This document shows positions 8,649 through 17,367 of a stretch of 64,000 bases of DNA, piece after piece. Both the position numbers and the translations under genes were made by a program. Position 1 is the stretch's first letter. Each line of letters opens with the position of its first letter. The DNA comes from Niastella caeni (GTDB lineage: Bacteria > Bacteroidota > Bacteroidia > Chitinophagales > Chitinophagaceae): assembly GCF_004834005.1 (NCBI RefSeq), contig NZ_STFF01000001.1:619347-683346 (forward strand). The letters are read 5' to 3'. The notes below the pieces were generated by a model that searched no databases, was not told the origin of the DNA, and was given only the letters and a program-made list of their open reading frames with translations.

Positions 8649-9641
8649 ATCTGTTTCCTTGTCCTGCTTAGCCATTAACAATTTCTTCTCTATTAGTTGG
8701 TTCTTTTTAAACGCCTCCATTTCTTCCTGCAGATCTCTTTTCACTTTTTTCTTTTCAGGTGATTGCACTCCCTTGTTCAAATTCGGACAACCGGCATCTA
8801 CCCAACTGGTATACCAGAAGTCTGCCACCAGATTCGCTGAACTAATGAGCTGCTGATTAATGGTGTTGCCCAATCGCTCACTATATGCTTTTGCAAATGA
8901 AGATGTATAATTCTTATACTCCCTGCCATTCCGCATTTGCACCCGGTATTTTTCAGTGTCGCTAAATGACTTAGTGACTGCCTTTTCCTGTGCAAATACG
9001 TCTTTTAATAATTTATTCGACTGCCGGATAGCCCGCCAGATGTCTCTTTCAGGATGCTTCAGGTAACGCGCCTTGTGCCGGCTGCGCAAATCGTATTCCT
9101 TTAATTCAATCTCCGGCACCATCGTTTCCCATAAACTGTGCAAACCTTTCTGTCCGCTCAATTGTCCATCGTAATTTTCAGTAACATGCAATGGCACATG
9201 TGCATCACTAATATAATGGCCCAGGTCGGTTGCATAAAAAAGAATACTGTCTTTATTGCCACTGCGGAAAGCGGCCGTCAGCCGTTCTTTCATGGTAACT
9301 ACATAATAAGGTAAATACCCGCATTGCGCTAAACTGTCCTTCCCATATTTCTTTACAGCTTCCGCCCAGCGCAAAGGCATTTTCCATGCTGCGCTATCGC
9401 CATACAATTCCAGGTCAATATAATGTTTAGGCGCCTCGGTTTTGTCTTTATTCCTTCGCTGGTCGGGCCGTACCGAATTCTTTACCACCTCATTCATATT
9501 ACGATGGAAAAAATACCGCATCGCCGGCGGTAATTCATATATGGCCAGTTGATGAATGGTACGGTGCACCAGGAAACCCCAACTGCTACAAACAATGCCT
9601 GCCACTATTAATACACTACCCGTTACTATCAATCTTTTCAT
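8643..9641 (-). CDS. Secreted zinc-dependent phospholipase C / S1-P1 nuclease-like protein
   Basis: After a signal peptide (MKRLIVTGSVLIVAG...), the mature protein starts with WGFLVHRTIHQLA. An N-terminal Trp and His of this kind bind zinc in phospholipase C and S1/P1 nucleases. Further metal-ligand candidates are ATDLGHYISDAHVPLH and the downstream GLHSLWE. The protein would act in the periplasm or outside the cell on phospholipids or nucleic acid; which one is not clear. I use the ATG at 9641 because upstream codons would place residues before the signal peptide. The C-terminus is a Lys/Glu-rich tail, and its stop lies in a period-7 repeat arm. Confidence 0.82.
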   Translation of the reverse strand: MKRLIVTGSVLIVAGIVCSSWGFLVHRTIHQLAIYELPPAMRYFFHRNMNEVVKNSVRPDQRRNKDKTEAPKHYIDLELYGDSAAWKMPLRWAEAVKKYGKDSLAQCGYLPYYVVTMKERLTAAFRSGNKDSILFYATDLGHYISDAHVPLHVTENYDGQLSGQKGLHSLWETMVPEIELKEYDLRSRHKARYLKHPERDIWRAIRQSNKLLKDVFAQEKAVTKSFSDTEKYRVQMRNGREYKNYTSSFAKAYSERLGNTINQQLISSANLVADFWYTSWVDAGCPNLNKGVQSPEKKKVKRDLQEEMEAFKKNQLIEKKLLMAKQDKETDE

Positions 9642-9903
9642 ACGGATTAATTTGGGCGAAGTTGCATAAATAAAATGCGCGCCTGTAATAAATCTGTTTT
9701 TTTTGCTACTAATTAACTGTTTCGTTACCTTTTGCATGGCCACCGAAGCCTTAGCGAAGGTGACAAAGCACTTGTTTCAGCACACAACTTCAACCTGTTA
9801 GAGCTTGCCTCGAAATACCGGGGGCTATGCAATGTATGTTTGTTGCACTAACAAGCGACCTTACAGGTTTTAGATATGTATATTATCAAAAAGCTTGCAT
9901 GCA

Positions 9904-10839
9904 ATGAACAGACTGGAAGTTAAACATCTAAAAAAATATTATACTTCGCAGAAAGCGGTAGATGATATTAGTTTCTCCCTGGCGCCCGGCAGTATCTTTG
10001 GTTTATTAGGTCCCAATGGAGCCGGCAAAACTACTCTCTTAAGAATGATCACCGGTATTTTGTTCCCCGATGAAGGAGAGATCATATTCGATGGGAAAAA
10101 ATTTGATCCTGATACTGACATCGCCTATATAGGTTATATGCCCGAAGAAAAAGGGTTATATAAAAAAATGCAGATCGGCGACCAGGCCATTTACCTGGCG
10201 CAGTTAAAAGGACTGAGCAAGGCAGCCGCCCTGGAAAGCGTAAAACACTGGTTCGTTAAATTTGAAATGCAAAGCTGGTGGAACAAGAAAGTGGAAGACC
10301 TGAGCAAAGGCATGCAGCAAAAACTTCAGTTCGTTACTACTGTACTGAACGATCCCAAACTCATAATTCTTGACGAACCTTTCAGCGGCCTCGACCCTGT
10401 TAATACCAACCTCATCAAGGATGAAATTTATAAGCTCGCCCAAAATGGCAGCAGCATAATTTTCAGTACCCACCGCATGGAGCAGGTGGAAGAAATTTGC
10501 GACCACATCATCCTCGTCAATAAAGGGCAAAAGATACTCGATGGAACGGTAAACGGCGTTAAACAACAATTCAAGGAAAACATGTTTGCCATCGGTCTTG
10601 AGAGCATACCGGAAAACATCAGCACACCGGCTTTTGAAGTTATTAGTAATAACAGGGACCATCAACTGTTATTGAAGATCCATGAAGGATATAAACCCAA
10701 TGATGTGCTGCATTATTTTCTGCAACAACAGGTTGGCATTAATTCCTTTCATGAAATACTCCCTTCGCTGAGCGAAATATTTATAAAACTGGTAGAAGGC
10801 ACGCCGCTTACCCGGCAATTTCAAACTGTAACTGCTTAA
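9904..10839 (+). CDS. ABC transporter ATP-binding protein (NatA-like)
   Basis: Walker A is GPNGAGKTTLL, the signature LSKGMQQKLQF, and Walker B LIILDEPFSGLDP, followed by the switch His (STHRMEQ). The roughly 80-residue C-terminal extension is typical of exporters of the NatA/DrrA type. The ATG at 9904 gives MNRLEVKHLKKYY; the frame extends back to a TTG at 9895. It precedes its membrane partner by 12 bases, so the two form an exporter operon. The substrate is unknown; sodium export is one family activity but cannot be assumed. Confidence 0.9.
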   Translation: MNRLEVKHLKKYYTSQKAVDDISFSLAPGSIFGLLGPNGAGKTTLLRMITGILFPDEGEIIFDGKKFDPDTDIAYIGYMPEEKGLYKKMQIGDQAIYLAQLKGLSKAAALESVKHWFVKFEMQSWWNKKVEDLSKGMQQKLQFVTTVLNDPKLIILDEPFSGLDPVNTNLIKDEIYKLAQNGSSIIFSTHRMEQVEEICDHIILVNKGQKILDGTVNGVKQQFKENMFAIGLESIPENISTPAFEVISNNRDHQLLLKIHEGYKPNDVLHYFLQQQVGINSFHEILPSLSEIFIKLVEGTPLTRQFQTVTA

Positions 10840-10851
10840 TACGATATTGGA

Positions 10852-12168
10852 ATGAATAAGATATTACTTGTCATACAACGTGAATACCTGGTACGGGTTA
10901 AGAAAAAATCTTTTCTGTTTACGACCATCGGCGTACCCATCATCATCATTGGGTTTTATGCTGTCATGATTGCAGTTGGCGTGAGCGGCGGGCCTGAAAC
11001 AAATAAAATTGCCGTGATCGATGAGGCCAATTTGTTTAATGGTAATATTGATAAGGCAAAAGACGATGGCTCGGAATATGTTTTCATTAGCAATCAATCA
11101 CCCGACTCGCTTAAAGTAAAGTATAAAAAACTGGGCTATGATTATTTTTTATACATCCCGCCCATAGAAGATTTTACCAAAAATGTCAGCAACATTCAAT
11201 TGTTCAGCAAGTCGCCGGTTGCGATGAAGCAAAAAAGAAAAATTGAAAAAACGATCAATAGTATTATAGAACAAAAAAGACTGCAATCGGCCAATATTTC
11301 ACGTGAGCAGTACCGTTCCATCAAATCAGATGTATCTATAGACAATAAAATTGTAGATGGTAAGGAAGAAAAGAAAGGGGTAGCTGCTGTTGCAACCATT
11401 GTATCATTCGTCTGCGGTATTCTTATTTACATGCTCATGTTGATCTATGGAACCATGGTAATGCGAGGGGTTATGGAAGAAAAATTAAACCGCATTGCGG
11501 AAGTAATGGTAAGCTCCGTAAAACCATTTCAATTGATGTTGGGCAAGATCATTGGCATTGGCGCCGTAGGGCTAACCCAATTTGCCATTTGGATTGTTCT
11601 GATCGTTGGCTTGCAGTTCATCCTGTCAATCTTTATTCCTTCATTTGATTTGAGCACGCTCCCCCAGACCGGTCAGGGCGCCGGCGCTATGGCAGAAAAC
11701 GTAAGCAAAATGGACGCTTTCCGCATCGGATTTCATTCAGTTCCCTGGGGCCTGATCATCTTCAGTTTCATCTTTTATTTTATTGGCGGCTATTTGTTGT
11801 ATGCCTCTTTATTTGCAGCCATTGGCAGCGTAGTGAGTGAAGATCAGAATGAAGCGCAGGCAATGGTATTTCCGGTAATGATGCCGATCGTTCTGGGCTT
11901 TGTAATTATGACGAAAGCCATTACCGAGCCCAATACTCCACTCGCAATTTTTGGCAGCATATTTCCGCTTACGTCGCCTGTTGTCATGATGGGACGTCTC
12001 ATGTACAACGTGCCCATAAGCCAGGTGATCATTTCCATGCTGTTGCTGGTGTTAAACTTTATATTCTTTGCCTGGTTATCCGGAAAAATTTACCGCACCG
12101 GCATTTTAATGTATGGGAAGAAAGTTACCTGGAAAGAGATGATCAGGTGGACGGTGAGAAAGAGTTAG
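10852..12168 (+). CDS. ABC-2 type transporter permease (NatB-like)
   Basis: An N-terminal membrane helix (SFLFTTIGVPIIIIGFYAVM) is followed by a large extracytoplasmic domain of about 160 residues. A cluster of five or so membrane spans then begins at about residue 180 (ATIVSFVCGILIYMLMLIYG). This is the ABC2_membrane_3/NatB layout. The motif MEEKLNRIAEVMVSSVKPFQLM is the conserved coupling segment. It forms a pair with the ATPase just upstream. Downstream is an 8-bp-period inverted repeat starting three bases after the stop. Confidence 0.88.
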   Translation: MNKILLVIQREYLVRVKKKSFLFTTIGVPIIIIGFYAVMIAVGVSGGPETNKIAVIDEANLFNGNIDKAKDDGSEYVFISNQSPDSLKVKYKKLGYDYFLYIPPIEDFTKNVSNIQLFSKSPVAMKQKRKIEKTINSIIEQKRLQSANISREQYRSIKSDVSIDNKIVDGKEEKKGVAAVATIVSFVCGILIYMLMLIYGTMVMRGVMEEKLNRIAEVMVSSVKPFQLMLGKIIGIGAVGLTQFAIWIVLIVGLQFILSIFIPSFDLSTLPQTGQGAGAMAENVSKMDAFRIGFHSVPWGLIIFSFIFYFIGGYLLYASLFAAIGSVVSEDQNEAQAMVFPVMMPIVLGFVIMTKAITEPNTPLAIFGSIFPLTSPVVMMGRLMYNVPISQVIISMLLLVLNFIFFAWLSGKIYRTGILMYGKKVTWKEMIRWTVRKS

Positions 12169-12170
12169 TA

Positions 12171-12255
12171 AGTTCCTGAGTTATTTAGTTATTGAGTTCT
12201 TCAGTTACTGGAATTCAAGAACTCAATAACATATGAACTGAATAACTCACGAACT
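12171..12255. repeat. Inverted pair of five-unit octamer arrays (AGTTNNNN x5 / NNNNAACT x5)
   Basis: Left arm: five consecutive 8-mers starting AGTT (12171-12210, no gaps). Right arm: five consecutive 8-mers ending AAC(T/A) (12216-12255). The arms are separated only by GAATT. Pairing the arms unit by unit, the outer two units match 7 of 8 bases and inner ones 5-6 of 8, so the whole is a roughly 40-bp imperfect hairpin with an internal 8-bp beat. It starts three bases after the ABC permease stop and ends nine bases before the next ATG. Confidence 0.9.
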
Positions 12256-12263
12256 TTGCAGCT

Positions 12264-12821
12264 ATGCTTTACTTCATAGCTATAGTAACACCTGAAACCA
12301 TCAACCAGCAGGTACTGGAATGGAAAAATTATATGCTGCAGCAGTTCAACTGTAAAGTGGCTTTGAAATCACCCGCGCATATAACCCTTATTCCACCTTT
12401 TCAAATGCCCGATAGCGCACAACAGGAAATGAAGGATCACCTGCAGTCGTTTGCTGCCGGCAAAGAAAGCTTTTCTATTCAATTAAAAAATTTTGCCGCG
12501 TTTAAGCCCCGGGTCATTTATGTAAACGTGCTGCCCAATGACCCCTTAAAAGAATTGAGAACCCAATTGGAAACAACCCTGCTGAAAAGCAGGCGCTTCC
12601 CTGTAAAAAAAGAAGATCGACCTTTTCATCCCCACGTTACCATTGCCAACCGCGATCTTACCAAGGAAGATTTTCCGCAAGCCTGGCAACATTTTCAATC
12701 AATAGCTTACGAAGCAACTTTTACCGCCGATGCCATTTCACTGTTGCGGCATAACGGTAAAATTTGGGAAATAGTCGCAAGCTTCCCTATTCTTAGTTCA
12801 TATAGTTCTGAAGTTCATTAG
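12264..12821 (+). CDS. 2'-5' RNA ligase / cyclic phosphodiesterase superfamily protein (LigT-like)
   Basis: The two family motifs H-x-T-hydrophobic are present: HITL at residues 39-42 and HVTI at 124-127, which together form the active site of the 2H phosphoesterases. Length (185 aa) fits. Such proteins open or join 2',5'- or cyclic phosphodiester bonds in RNA or nucleotides; the natural substrate here is unknown. The last eight residues (SSYSSEVH) are encoded by the first units of an AGTT octamer array, so the native C-terminus probably ended near VASFPIL and was extended by the repeat. Confidence 0.85.
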   Translation: MLYFIAIVTPETINQQVLEWKNYMLQQFNCKVALKSPAHITLIPPFQMPDSAQQEMKDHLQSFAAGKESFSIQLKNFAAFKPRVIYVNVLPNDPLKELRTQLETTLLKSRRFPVKKEDRPFHPHVTIANRDLTKEDFPQAWQHFQSIAYEATFTADAISLLRHNGKIWEIVASFPILSSYSSEVH

Positions 12822-12890
12822 TTATTGAGTTCCTTAATTATCCAGTCTGAACACACCTAATGAACTTACTAACTTAAGAACTCACAAACT
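12795..12890. repeat. Inverted octamer arrays overlapping the LigT-like stop
   Basis: AGTT or a near variant recurs at 12795, 12804, 12812, 12820, 12828, 12836 and 12844 (one 9-bp step, otherwise 8). AACT recurs at 12863, 12871, 12879 and 12887. The arms have opposite orientation. The left arm includes the end of the LigT-like reading frame (stop 12819-12821). Confidence 0.85.
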
Positions 12891-12948
12891 TTTTGTGTGT
12901 TAAAAAAATCTTCTCTTTTAAAAAATCTTCCCGCCCCGTGCAACAATT

Positions 12949-12986
12949 TACGAAAAGCATCGTATTTTTATACGAAAGGCATCGTA
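12949..12986. promoter_or_regulatory. Tandem BlaI/MecI-like palindromic operators
   Basis: Two 16-bp palindromes, TACGAAAAGCATCGTA (12949-12964) and TACGAAAGGCATCGTA (12971-12986), share TACGA-N6-TCGTA and are centred 22 bp apart, about two helical turns. The shape and half-site resemble known BlaI/MecI operators such as TACGACA-NN-TGTCGTA. They lie 26 bases before the ATG of the coiled-coil gene. No BlaI-type gene is in the window, so the regulator would act from elsewhere. Confidence 0.65.
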
Positions 12987-13012
12987 ATTAACTATTATTA
13001 AAATTAACAACC

Positions 13013-13912
13013 ATGAAATTGCAATCACCATTTACCCGCTGGGGTACCTTGTCCATCCTTGCGCTGGCGGGCATTATCACCCTGCTGGCTTTTGAGGGCG
13101 GTCCGCTCCAACACCGCGTTATGGCTAACCAGGGAGCCGATACTTTACCGCAAAAAAGAAATAAAGTAACCCGCGATGATGCCAACCGCCGCGACCTGGA
13201 TAAAGAATTACAAAACCTGGACAATGCCAGGGAAAACCTCGACAAGTTGAAAGAAAAGGACTGGAACGAAATAGAGCGCAAAGTGGAAGAGTCGATCCGC
13301 AAGATAGATCTCGAAAAAATTCAACAACAGGTTGAGAACGCCGTTCGCAATATTGATTATGAAAAGATCAATCGACAGGTGCAGGAAGCATTGCAAAAGA
13401 TCGACTTCGACAAAATTCAACGTGACATCGACAAATCATTGGCTGATGTAAAAAACATTGATAGAGAAGAGATCAAGCGCGAAATAGAAAAAGCAAAACA
13501 ACAGGTGAAAGAAGCCCTGGAAAAAGAAGATTGGAAAGAAGAAATGAAAGAAGCGCAAAAACATAGTAAGGAAGAAGTGAAGAAAGAACTGGAAAACGCC
13601 AAAAAGGAAATGGCGCGGGTAAAGGAAGACCTAAAACTCCAGAAATTAGATCTTAAGAAAGAACTGGATAAAGCCAGAGCAGACATCGATAAATCAAAAG
13701 CAGCATTGAAAGACTACCAGGAAATGATCTATGCTATGGAGAAAGATGGCTTACTGAACACTAAAGAAGATTACTCCATTCTATACAAAAACGGCGAACT
13801 GTTCATCAACGATAAAAAACAATCGCCCGAAGTTGCCGATAAATACAAAAAGTATATTAAGCCTAAGACGATAGCCATAAAAAAAGAAGATGGTGAAATG
13901 AAGATCAACTAA
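13013..13912 (+). CDS. Membrane-anchored coiled-coil repeat protein of unknown function
   Basis: After one membrane or signal helix (residues 12-28) the protein is a highly charged helix rich in Lys/Glu. Four related segments with the motif N/K-ID-x-E/D-K/E-I start at residues 97, 113, 129 and 148 (KIDLEKI, NIDYEKI, KIDFDKI, NIDREEI), an approximately 16-residue beat suited to an amphipathic coiled coil. The C-terminal 60 residues (DGLLNTKEDYSILYKNGE...) look like a small folded domain. Its promoter region carries two BlaI/MecI-like palindromes. In Bacteroidota such regulators are often paired with M56 (BlaR1-like) sensors, so a stress or antibiotic-response role is possible; that is inference. 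Confidence 0.8.
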   Translation: MKLQSPFTRWGTLSILALAGIITLLAFEGGPLQHRVMANQGADTLPQKRNKVTRDDANRRDLDKELQNLDNARENLDKLKEKDWNEIERKVEESIRKIDLEKIQQQVENAVRNIDYEKINRQVQEALQKIDFDKIQRDIDKSLADVKNIDREEIKREIEKAKQQVKEALEKEDWKEEMKEAQKHSKEEVKKELENAKKEMARVKEDLKLQKLDLKKELDKARADIDKSKAALKDYQEMIYAMEKDGLLNTKEDYSILYKNGELFINDKKQSPEVADKYKKYIKPKTIAIKKEDGEMKIN

Positions 13913-13940
13913 TTCAACGTTTCGGATACACATTTTGATT

Positions 13941-14050
13941 AGTACCAGTTGCCAGCTACCAGGTACCGGGGCGCAATCCAATAGCAGTCTGATTATTGGC
14001 GGGCATTCTGCGCTAAGGTCCCGGCAACCGGAAACTGGCAACCGGTAACC
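13941..14050. repeat. Inverted heptamer arrays (GTTNCCN / GGNAACC) with palindromic core
   Basis: Four clear heptamers of the type GTTGCCA lie at 13941-13968 and four of the type GGCAACC at 14023-14050, each with a more worn fifth unit on the core side. The core contains nested palindromes (GCGCA...TGCGC around CCAATA...TATTGG). It lies between two convergent genes, just ahead of a normal terminator. Confidence 0.85.
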
Positions 14051-14094
14051 AATTCACCATTGATCATTCACCATAGAACCCAATTAAACGAAAA

Positions 14095-14119
14095 GACCGT
14101 CCGGTAAACCTGGACGGTC
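14095..14119. terminator. Bidirectional terminator between convergent genes
   Basis: GACCGTCC and GGACGGTC pair around a 9-base loop, with AAAA on the left and TTTT on the right, so it can end both the coiled-coil gene (+) and the carboxypeptidase-regulatory-like gene (-). Confidence 0.85.
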
Positions 14120-14147
14120 TTTTATTAATGATTCTTTTATATTTTCA

Positions 14148-14564
14148 TCATCCTTCCATCATGCGCAGGAAAGGATGAAATACATCGCTTTCATCATCAT
14201 CAAGCTTTATATTCGTAATATCGAAATTCATTTTGAGGGAAACGCCTTCTTTAATGATGATCCCTTCGCGGCGGGTAGTTTTATATCCTTTCTTCTCCAA
14301 TATTATTATCACCTCACCTGCCGGCATTTGGGGAACTTTGAAGTTTCCCGCCGCATCGGTGGTAACTTCTTTTTTCTCCTGGCCTTTTGGCGTGGAAATA
14401 GAAATGGTTACCCCCTGTACAGGCTTTTTCGTTGAAGCATCCGCTACACATCCTTGTATAACAGGCTCTGTCGATTTACGATTACCGTTATCGCCATTCG
14501 CTTTGGTTAACAAAGAAAGAGGCAATAACACTGCAAGCAACAGGTAAGTTTTTTTACCTCTCAT
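14148..14564 (-). CDS. Secreted carboxypeptidase-regulatory-like (CarboxypepD_reg) domain protein
   Basis: The start MRGKKTYLLLAVLLPLSLL at 14564 is a signal peptide; earlier in-frame Met codons would lengthen it. The mature part is one beta-sandwich: IQGCVADASTKKPVQGVTISI, DAAGNFKVPQMPAGEVII, LEKKGYKT, the pattern of CarboxypepD_reg-like domains found at the N-termini of TonB-dependent receptors and in free-standing envelope proteins. The C-terminal acidic tail (DDDES) is not typical of the domain. Role unknown; probably periplasmic or on the cell surface. Confidence 0.78.
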   Translation of the reverse strand: MRGKKTYLLLAVLLPLSLLTKANGDNGNRKSTEPVIQGCVADASTKKPVQGVTISISTPKGQEKKEVTTDAAGNFKVPQMPAGEVIIILEKKGYKTTRREGIIIKEGVSLKMNFDITNIKLDDDESDVFHPFLRMMEG

Positions 14565-14709
14565 AAAATTAGTGTTTAAAAGGTGGGTTTTCATCGAGAC
14601 CAAATCTAAAGACATTATGCACGTACATAATGTTGCATTCCCTGCCTGAAGGTAATTAAAATATAAAGAATTTACCCAGTTAAGTCAGCTTTTGCCCCGG
14701 AATTATTTA

Positions 14710-15708
14710 TTAAGATTCACCCAGATCGATCTCCGTATTATCGCCGATATTCAAACTGCGGCTTTCCCCTTTTACTTCGGTATCGCTACCAATGAGAGAA
14801 TTAGTTAATACAATATCATAGAGATCTGCAAATGAGCCAATAATAGAATCTTTAATTATTGAATAATTGATAGTGGTTTGTTCGCCAATGGTAACGTTGG
14901 GACCCACAATGGAATTCTTGATATCACAGCCTTCCGCAACGCTAACGGGCGGAATGATGATCGTATTCTCAAAATTGTGATCGGGAGAAATGATGCCGCC
15001 AAACTTTTTTAGCAAAGTAGCGTTCGATTCCAGCAGGGTATCCTTCTTACCGCAATCGAACCAGTTCTGCACCTTAAATGGCTGAAAGCGGGCGCCATGC
15101 TGTATCATACATTCCAGGGCATCGGTTATACTGAATTCGCCCCGGCTCATAACCTGGTTGCGTATATTGCTTTCAAGGCAGTTGAATAAGAAGGAAGTTT
15201 CTTTGATGCGATAGATACCTACCAGGGCCATATTCGACTTGGGGATCTGTGGTTTTTCCACCACCCGGTTAATATACCCGTCTTCGCCCATTTCTACCAC
15301 GCCAAAGTCCCGGGGATCATCAACCCGCTTTACACCGAGGGCCGAGCAGGGCATATCCAACAATTCTTTAATGTCATACTCACAAATGGTATCGCCCAGT
15401 ACAATGAAGATCTCATCGTCGCCCACAATGTCTTTGGTAAGTTGAATAGCATGGCCAATACCGTGGCGTTCGCCCTGGGTTACAAACCAGGCTTTCAGCT
15501 CGGGGTATTTTTCTTTTACGTAGTCCTGAATTTTATCACCGAGATATCCTACTATAAAAACAAATTCATTTATACCGCCTTCGCGAAGCTGGTCAACAAT
15601 AATACTAAGGATTGTTTTGCCGGCCAGGGGTATAAGTGCCTTTGGTTGCGTATACGTATGCGGTCGCAGTTTAGTACCTGCACCAGCTACGGGAATGATT
15701 GCTTTCAT
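14710..15708 (-). CDS. Sugar-phosphate nucleotidyltransferase (NDP-sugar pyrophosphorylase)
   Basis: The N-terminal nucleotidyltransferase domain carries the variant nucleotide loop PVAGAGTKLRPHTYTQPKAL (RmlA/GlmU-type), the metal-binding LGDTICEYD and the sugar-contact EKPQIPKS and NWFDCGKK segments. From about residue 250 a left-handed beta-helix follows (hexapeptide-like SIVGPNV, SIIKDSII, SLIGSDTEV). This two-domain layout is usual for glucose-1-phosphate thymidylyl- or mannose-1-phosphate guanylyltransferases. The exact sugar and nucleotide cannot be fixed. It is divergent from glyA across a repeat-rich 330-bp gap. Confidence 0.87.
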   Translation of the reverse strand: MKAIIPVAGAGTKLRPHTYTQPKALIPLAGKTILSIIVDQLREGGINEFVFIVGYLGDKIQDYVKEKYPELKAWFVTQGERHGIGHAIQLTKDIVGDDEIFIVLGDTICEYDIKELLDMPCSALGVKRVDDPRDFGVVEMGEDGYINRVVEKPQIPKSNMALVGIYRIKETSFLFNCLESNIRNQVMSRGEFSITDALECMIQHGARFQPFKVQNWFDCGKKDTLLESNATLLKKFGGIISPDHNFENTIIIPPVSVAEGCDIKNSIVGPNVTIGEQTTINYSIIKDSIIGSFADLYDIVLTNSLIGSDTEVKGESRSLNIGDNTEIDLGES

Positions 15709-15739
15709 TTGAAAAATATTTGTTCTTCAGCCATCCCCG

Positions 15740-15755
15740 TCCGCCAGCTGGCGGA
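15740..15755. repeat. Palindrome TCCGCCAGCTGGCGGA
   Basis: A perfect 16-bp palindrome 31 bases upstream of the nucleotidyltransferase ATG. Nearly the same palindrome (CCGCCAGTTGGCGG) forms the centre of the hairpin at 3852-3885, suggesting a dispersed element rather than a gene-specific operator. Confidence 0.6.
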
Positions 15756-15907
15756 GGGAAACATCCAGGCTTTGTTTAATGCTACTGCCACTTTCTTTTT
15801 TACAAGCCCTCTGAAGCACTGGTTGTTTCTTGAAAAACAAGTGGTTTGTTTTTTCAAAGCCGTGAAAATAGTAAAAAATATTTTACCAGCGTTTGTTAGT
15901 TATAAAA

Positions 15908-16024
15908 AGGCATAAAGGCACAGAGGCATCGAGGCAACGAGGAATACAGGATAACATGCCCTATTTACTGCTGGTTGCCTTGCAGCCCCCTTGTTGCCTT
16001 TTTGCCTTGTTGCCTCGTTGCCTT
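15908..16024. repeat. Inverted octamer arrays (AGGCANNN / NNTTGCCT) in the glyA control region
   Basis: AGGC(A) recurs at 15908, 15916, 15924, 15932 and (AGGA) 15940. GCCT recurs at 15996, 16004, 16012 and 16020 in the opposite orientation. Steps are exactly 8 bp in each arm. The right arm contains the glyA -33 TTG and stops five bases before the -7 box. Confidence 0.85.
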
Positions 16025-16036
16025 GCCTTATATTTG
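16007..16036 (+). promoter_or_regulatory. glyA promoter, TTG-N19-TATATTTG, probably giving a leaderless mRNA
   Basis: TTG (16007-16009) and TATATTTG (16029-16036) have the exact Bacteroidota consensus with a 19-base spacer. The -7 box ends four bases before the ATG at 16041, so transcription should begin at or within a base or two of the start codon. Confidence 0.8.
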
Positions 16037-16040
16037 CGCC

Positions 16041-17321
16041 ATGCAAAAAGATACGCTTGTTTTTGACCTTCTGAGAAAAGAACTTGAACGTCAAAGAAAT
16101 GGAATAGAACTCATTGCTTCCGAAAATTTTACTTCCTACCAAACCATGCAGGCCATGGGCACTGTACCCACCAATAAATATGCGGAAGGGTATCCCGGCA
16201 AACGCTATTATGGTGGTTGTGAAGTAGTGGATGAAATTGAGACACTGGCCATAGACCGCCTGAAAAAGATCTTCAATGCCAGTTGGGCCAACGTGCAACC
16301 CCATGCAGGCGCCCAGGCGAATGTTGCGGTATTTTTAGCGTGCCTGAAACCAGGCGATAAGATCCTGGGACTCGATCTGAGCATGGGTGGTCACCTTACC
16401 CATGGCAGCCCTGCCAACTTCAGTGGTAAAAACTACCAGGCATTGCATTATGGGGTTAATAAAGAAACCGGTTTGGTTGATTATGATCAACTGGAAGCCA
16501 CTGCCAAAAAGGAAAAGCCCAAAATGATCATTTGCGGCGCATCTGCCTATAGCCGTGACTGGGATTATAAACGCATCCGGGCCGTAGCTGATGAAATCGG
16601 CGCCCTGGTGATGGCCGATATCGCCCACCCTGCCGGCTTAATTGCTAAAGGTTTGCTGAACGATCCGTTCGATCATTGTCATATAGTAACTTCTACTACA
16701 CATAAAACATTGCGCGGTCCCCGCGGCGGTATCATCATGCTGCGCCATGATTTCGATAACCCGCTGGGCATTAAAGACCCGAAAGGGAATATCCGCCCAA
16801 TGAGCGCGCTACTCGACCTGGCCGTTTTCCCCGGTATGCAGGGTGGACCGCTGGAGCATGTGATTGCCGCTAAAGCTGTAGCTTTTGGCGAGATCCTTAC
16901 CGATGAGTTCAAAACATACGGTGAGCAGATCATTAAAAATGCCCAGGCCATGGCTGCTTCGTTTGTTAAACGCGGCTATAACCTCATTAGCAATGGTACC
17001 GATAACCATTTAATGTTGATTGACCTGCGTAACAAGAACATTACCGGTAAAAAAGCCCAGGAAACCCTCGATAAAGCACACATTACCCTCAACAAGAATG
17101 CCGTGCCTTTCGACGATAAGAGCCCATTTGTTACCAGTGGTATCCGCGTAGGGGTTCCTGCCGTTACTACCAGGGGCATGAATGAAGGACACATGGAAAC
17201 AGTGGTAAGCCTGATCGATAAAATATTAATGGATACTGATAATGAAGCCACCATCACTGCTGTGAAGCATGATGTGCATGCCTTCATGAAACAGTTTCCG
17301 CTGTACCCGGAACTGGGGTAA
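16041..17321 (+). CDS. glyA: Serine hydroxymethyltransferase
   Basis: This PLP enzyme interconverts serine and glycine while loading one-carbon units on tetrahydrofolate. The N-terminus [19 protein letters not shown], the cofactor-binding region [11 protein letters not shown], and the PLP lysine in [14 protein letters not shown] are all present. Length (426 aa) is standard. The start at 16041 ([15 protein letters not shown]) is fixed by the family N-terminus and by the promoter, which overlaps any earlier start. Transcription appears leaderless and its promoter is embedded in an octamer repeat array. Confidence 0.97.
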   Translation: MQKDTLVFDLLRKELERQRNGIELIASENFTSYQTMQAMGTVPTNKYAEGYPGKRYYGGCEVVDEIETLAIDRLKKIFNASWANVQPHAGAQANVAVFLACLKPGDKILGLDLSMGGHLTHGSPANFSGKNYQALHYGVNKETGLVDYDQLEATAKKEKPKMIICGASAYSRDWDYKRIRAVADEIGALVMADIAHPAGLIAKGLLNDPFDHCHIVTSTTHKTLRGPRGGIIMLRHDFDNPLGIKDPKGNIRPMSALLDLAVFPGMQGGPLEHVIAAKAVAFGEILTDEFKTYGEQIIKNAQAMAASFVKRGYNLISNGTDNHLMLIDLRNKNITGKKAQETLDKAHITLNKNAVPFDDKSPFVTSGIRVGVPAVTTRGMNEGHMETVVSLIDKILMDTDNEATITAVKHDVHAFMKQFPLYPELG

Positions 17322-17367
17322 GAGTATCAATGATGAATAGCACTTATGAAGAACTTAGTGCTATTAT

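Noticed and set aside
16308..16628. Open frames on the strand opposite glyA, uvrA and metG
   Set aside because: They are antisense shadows of strongly conserved genes and have no start context or family similarity.
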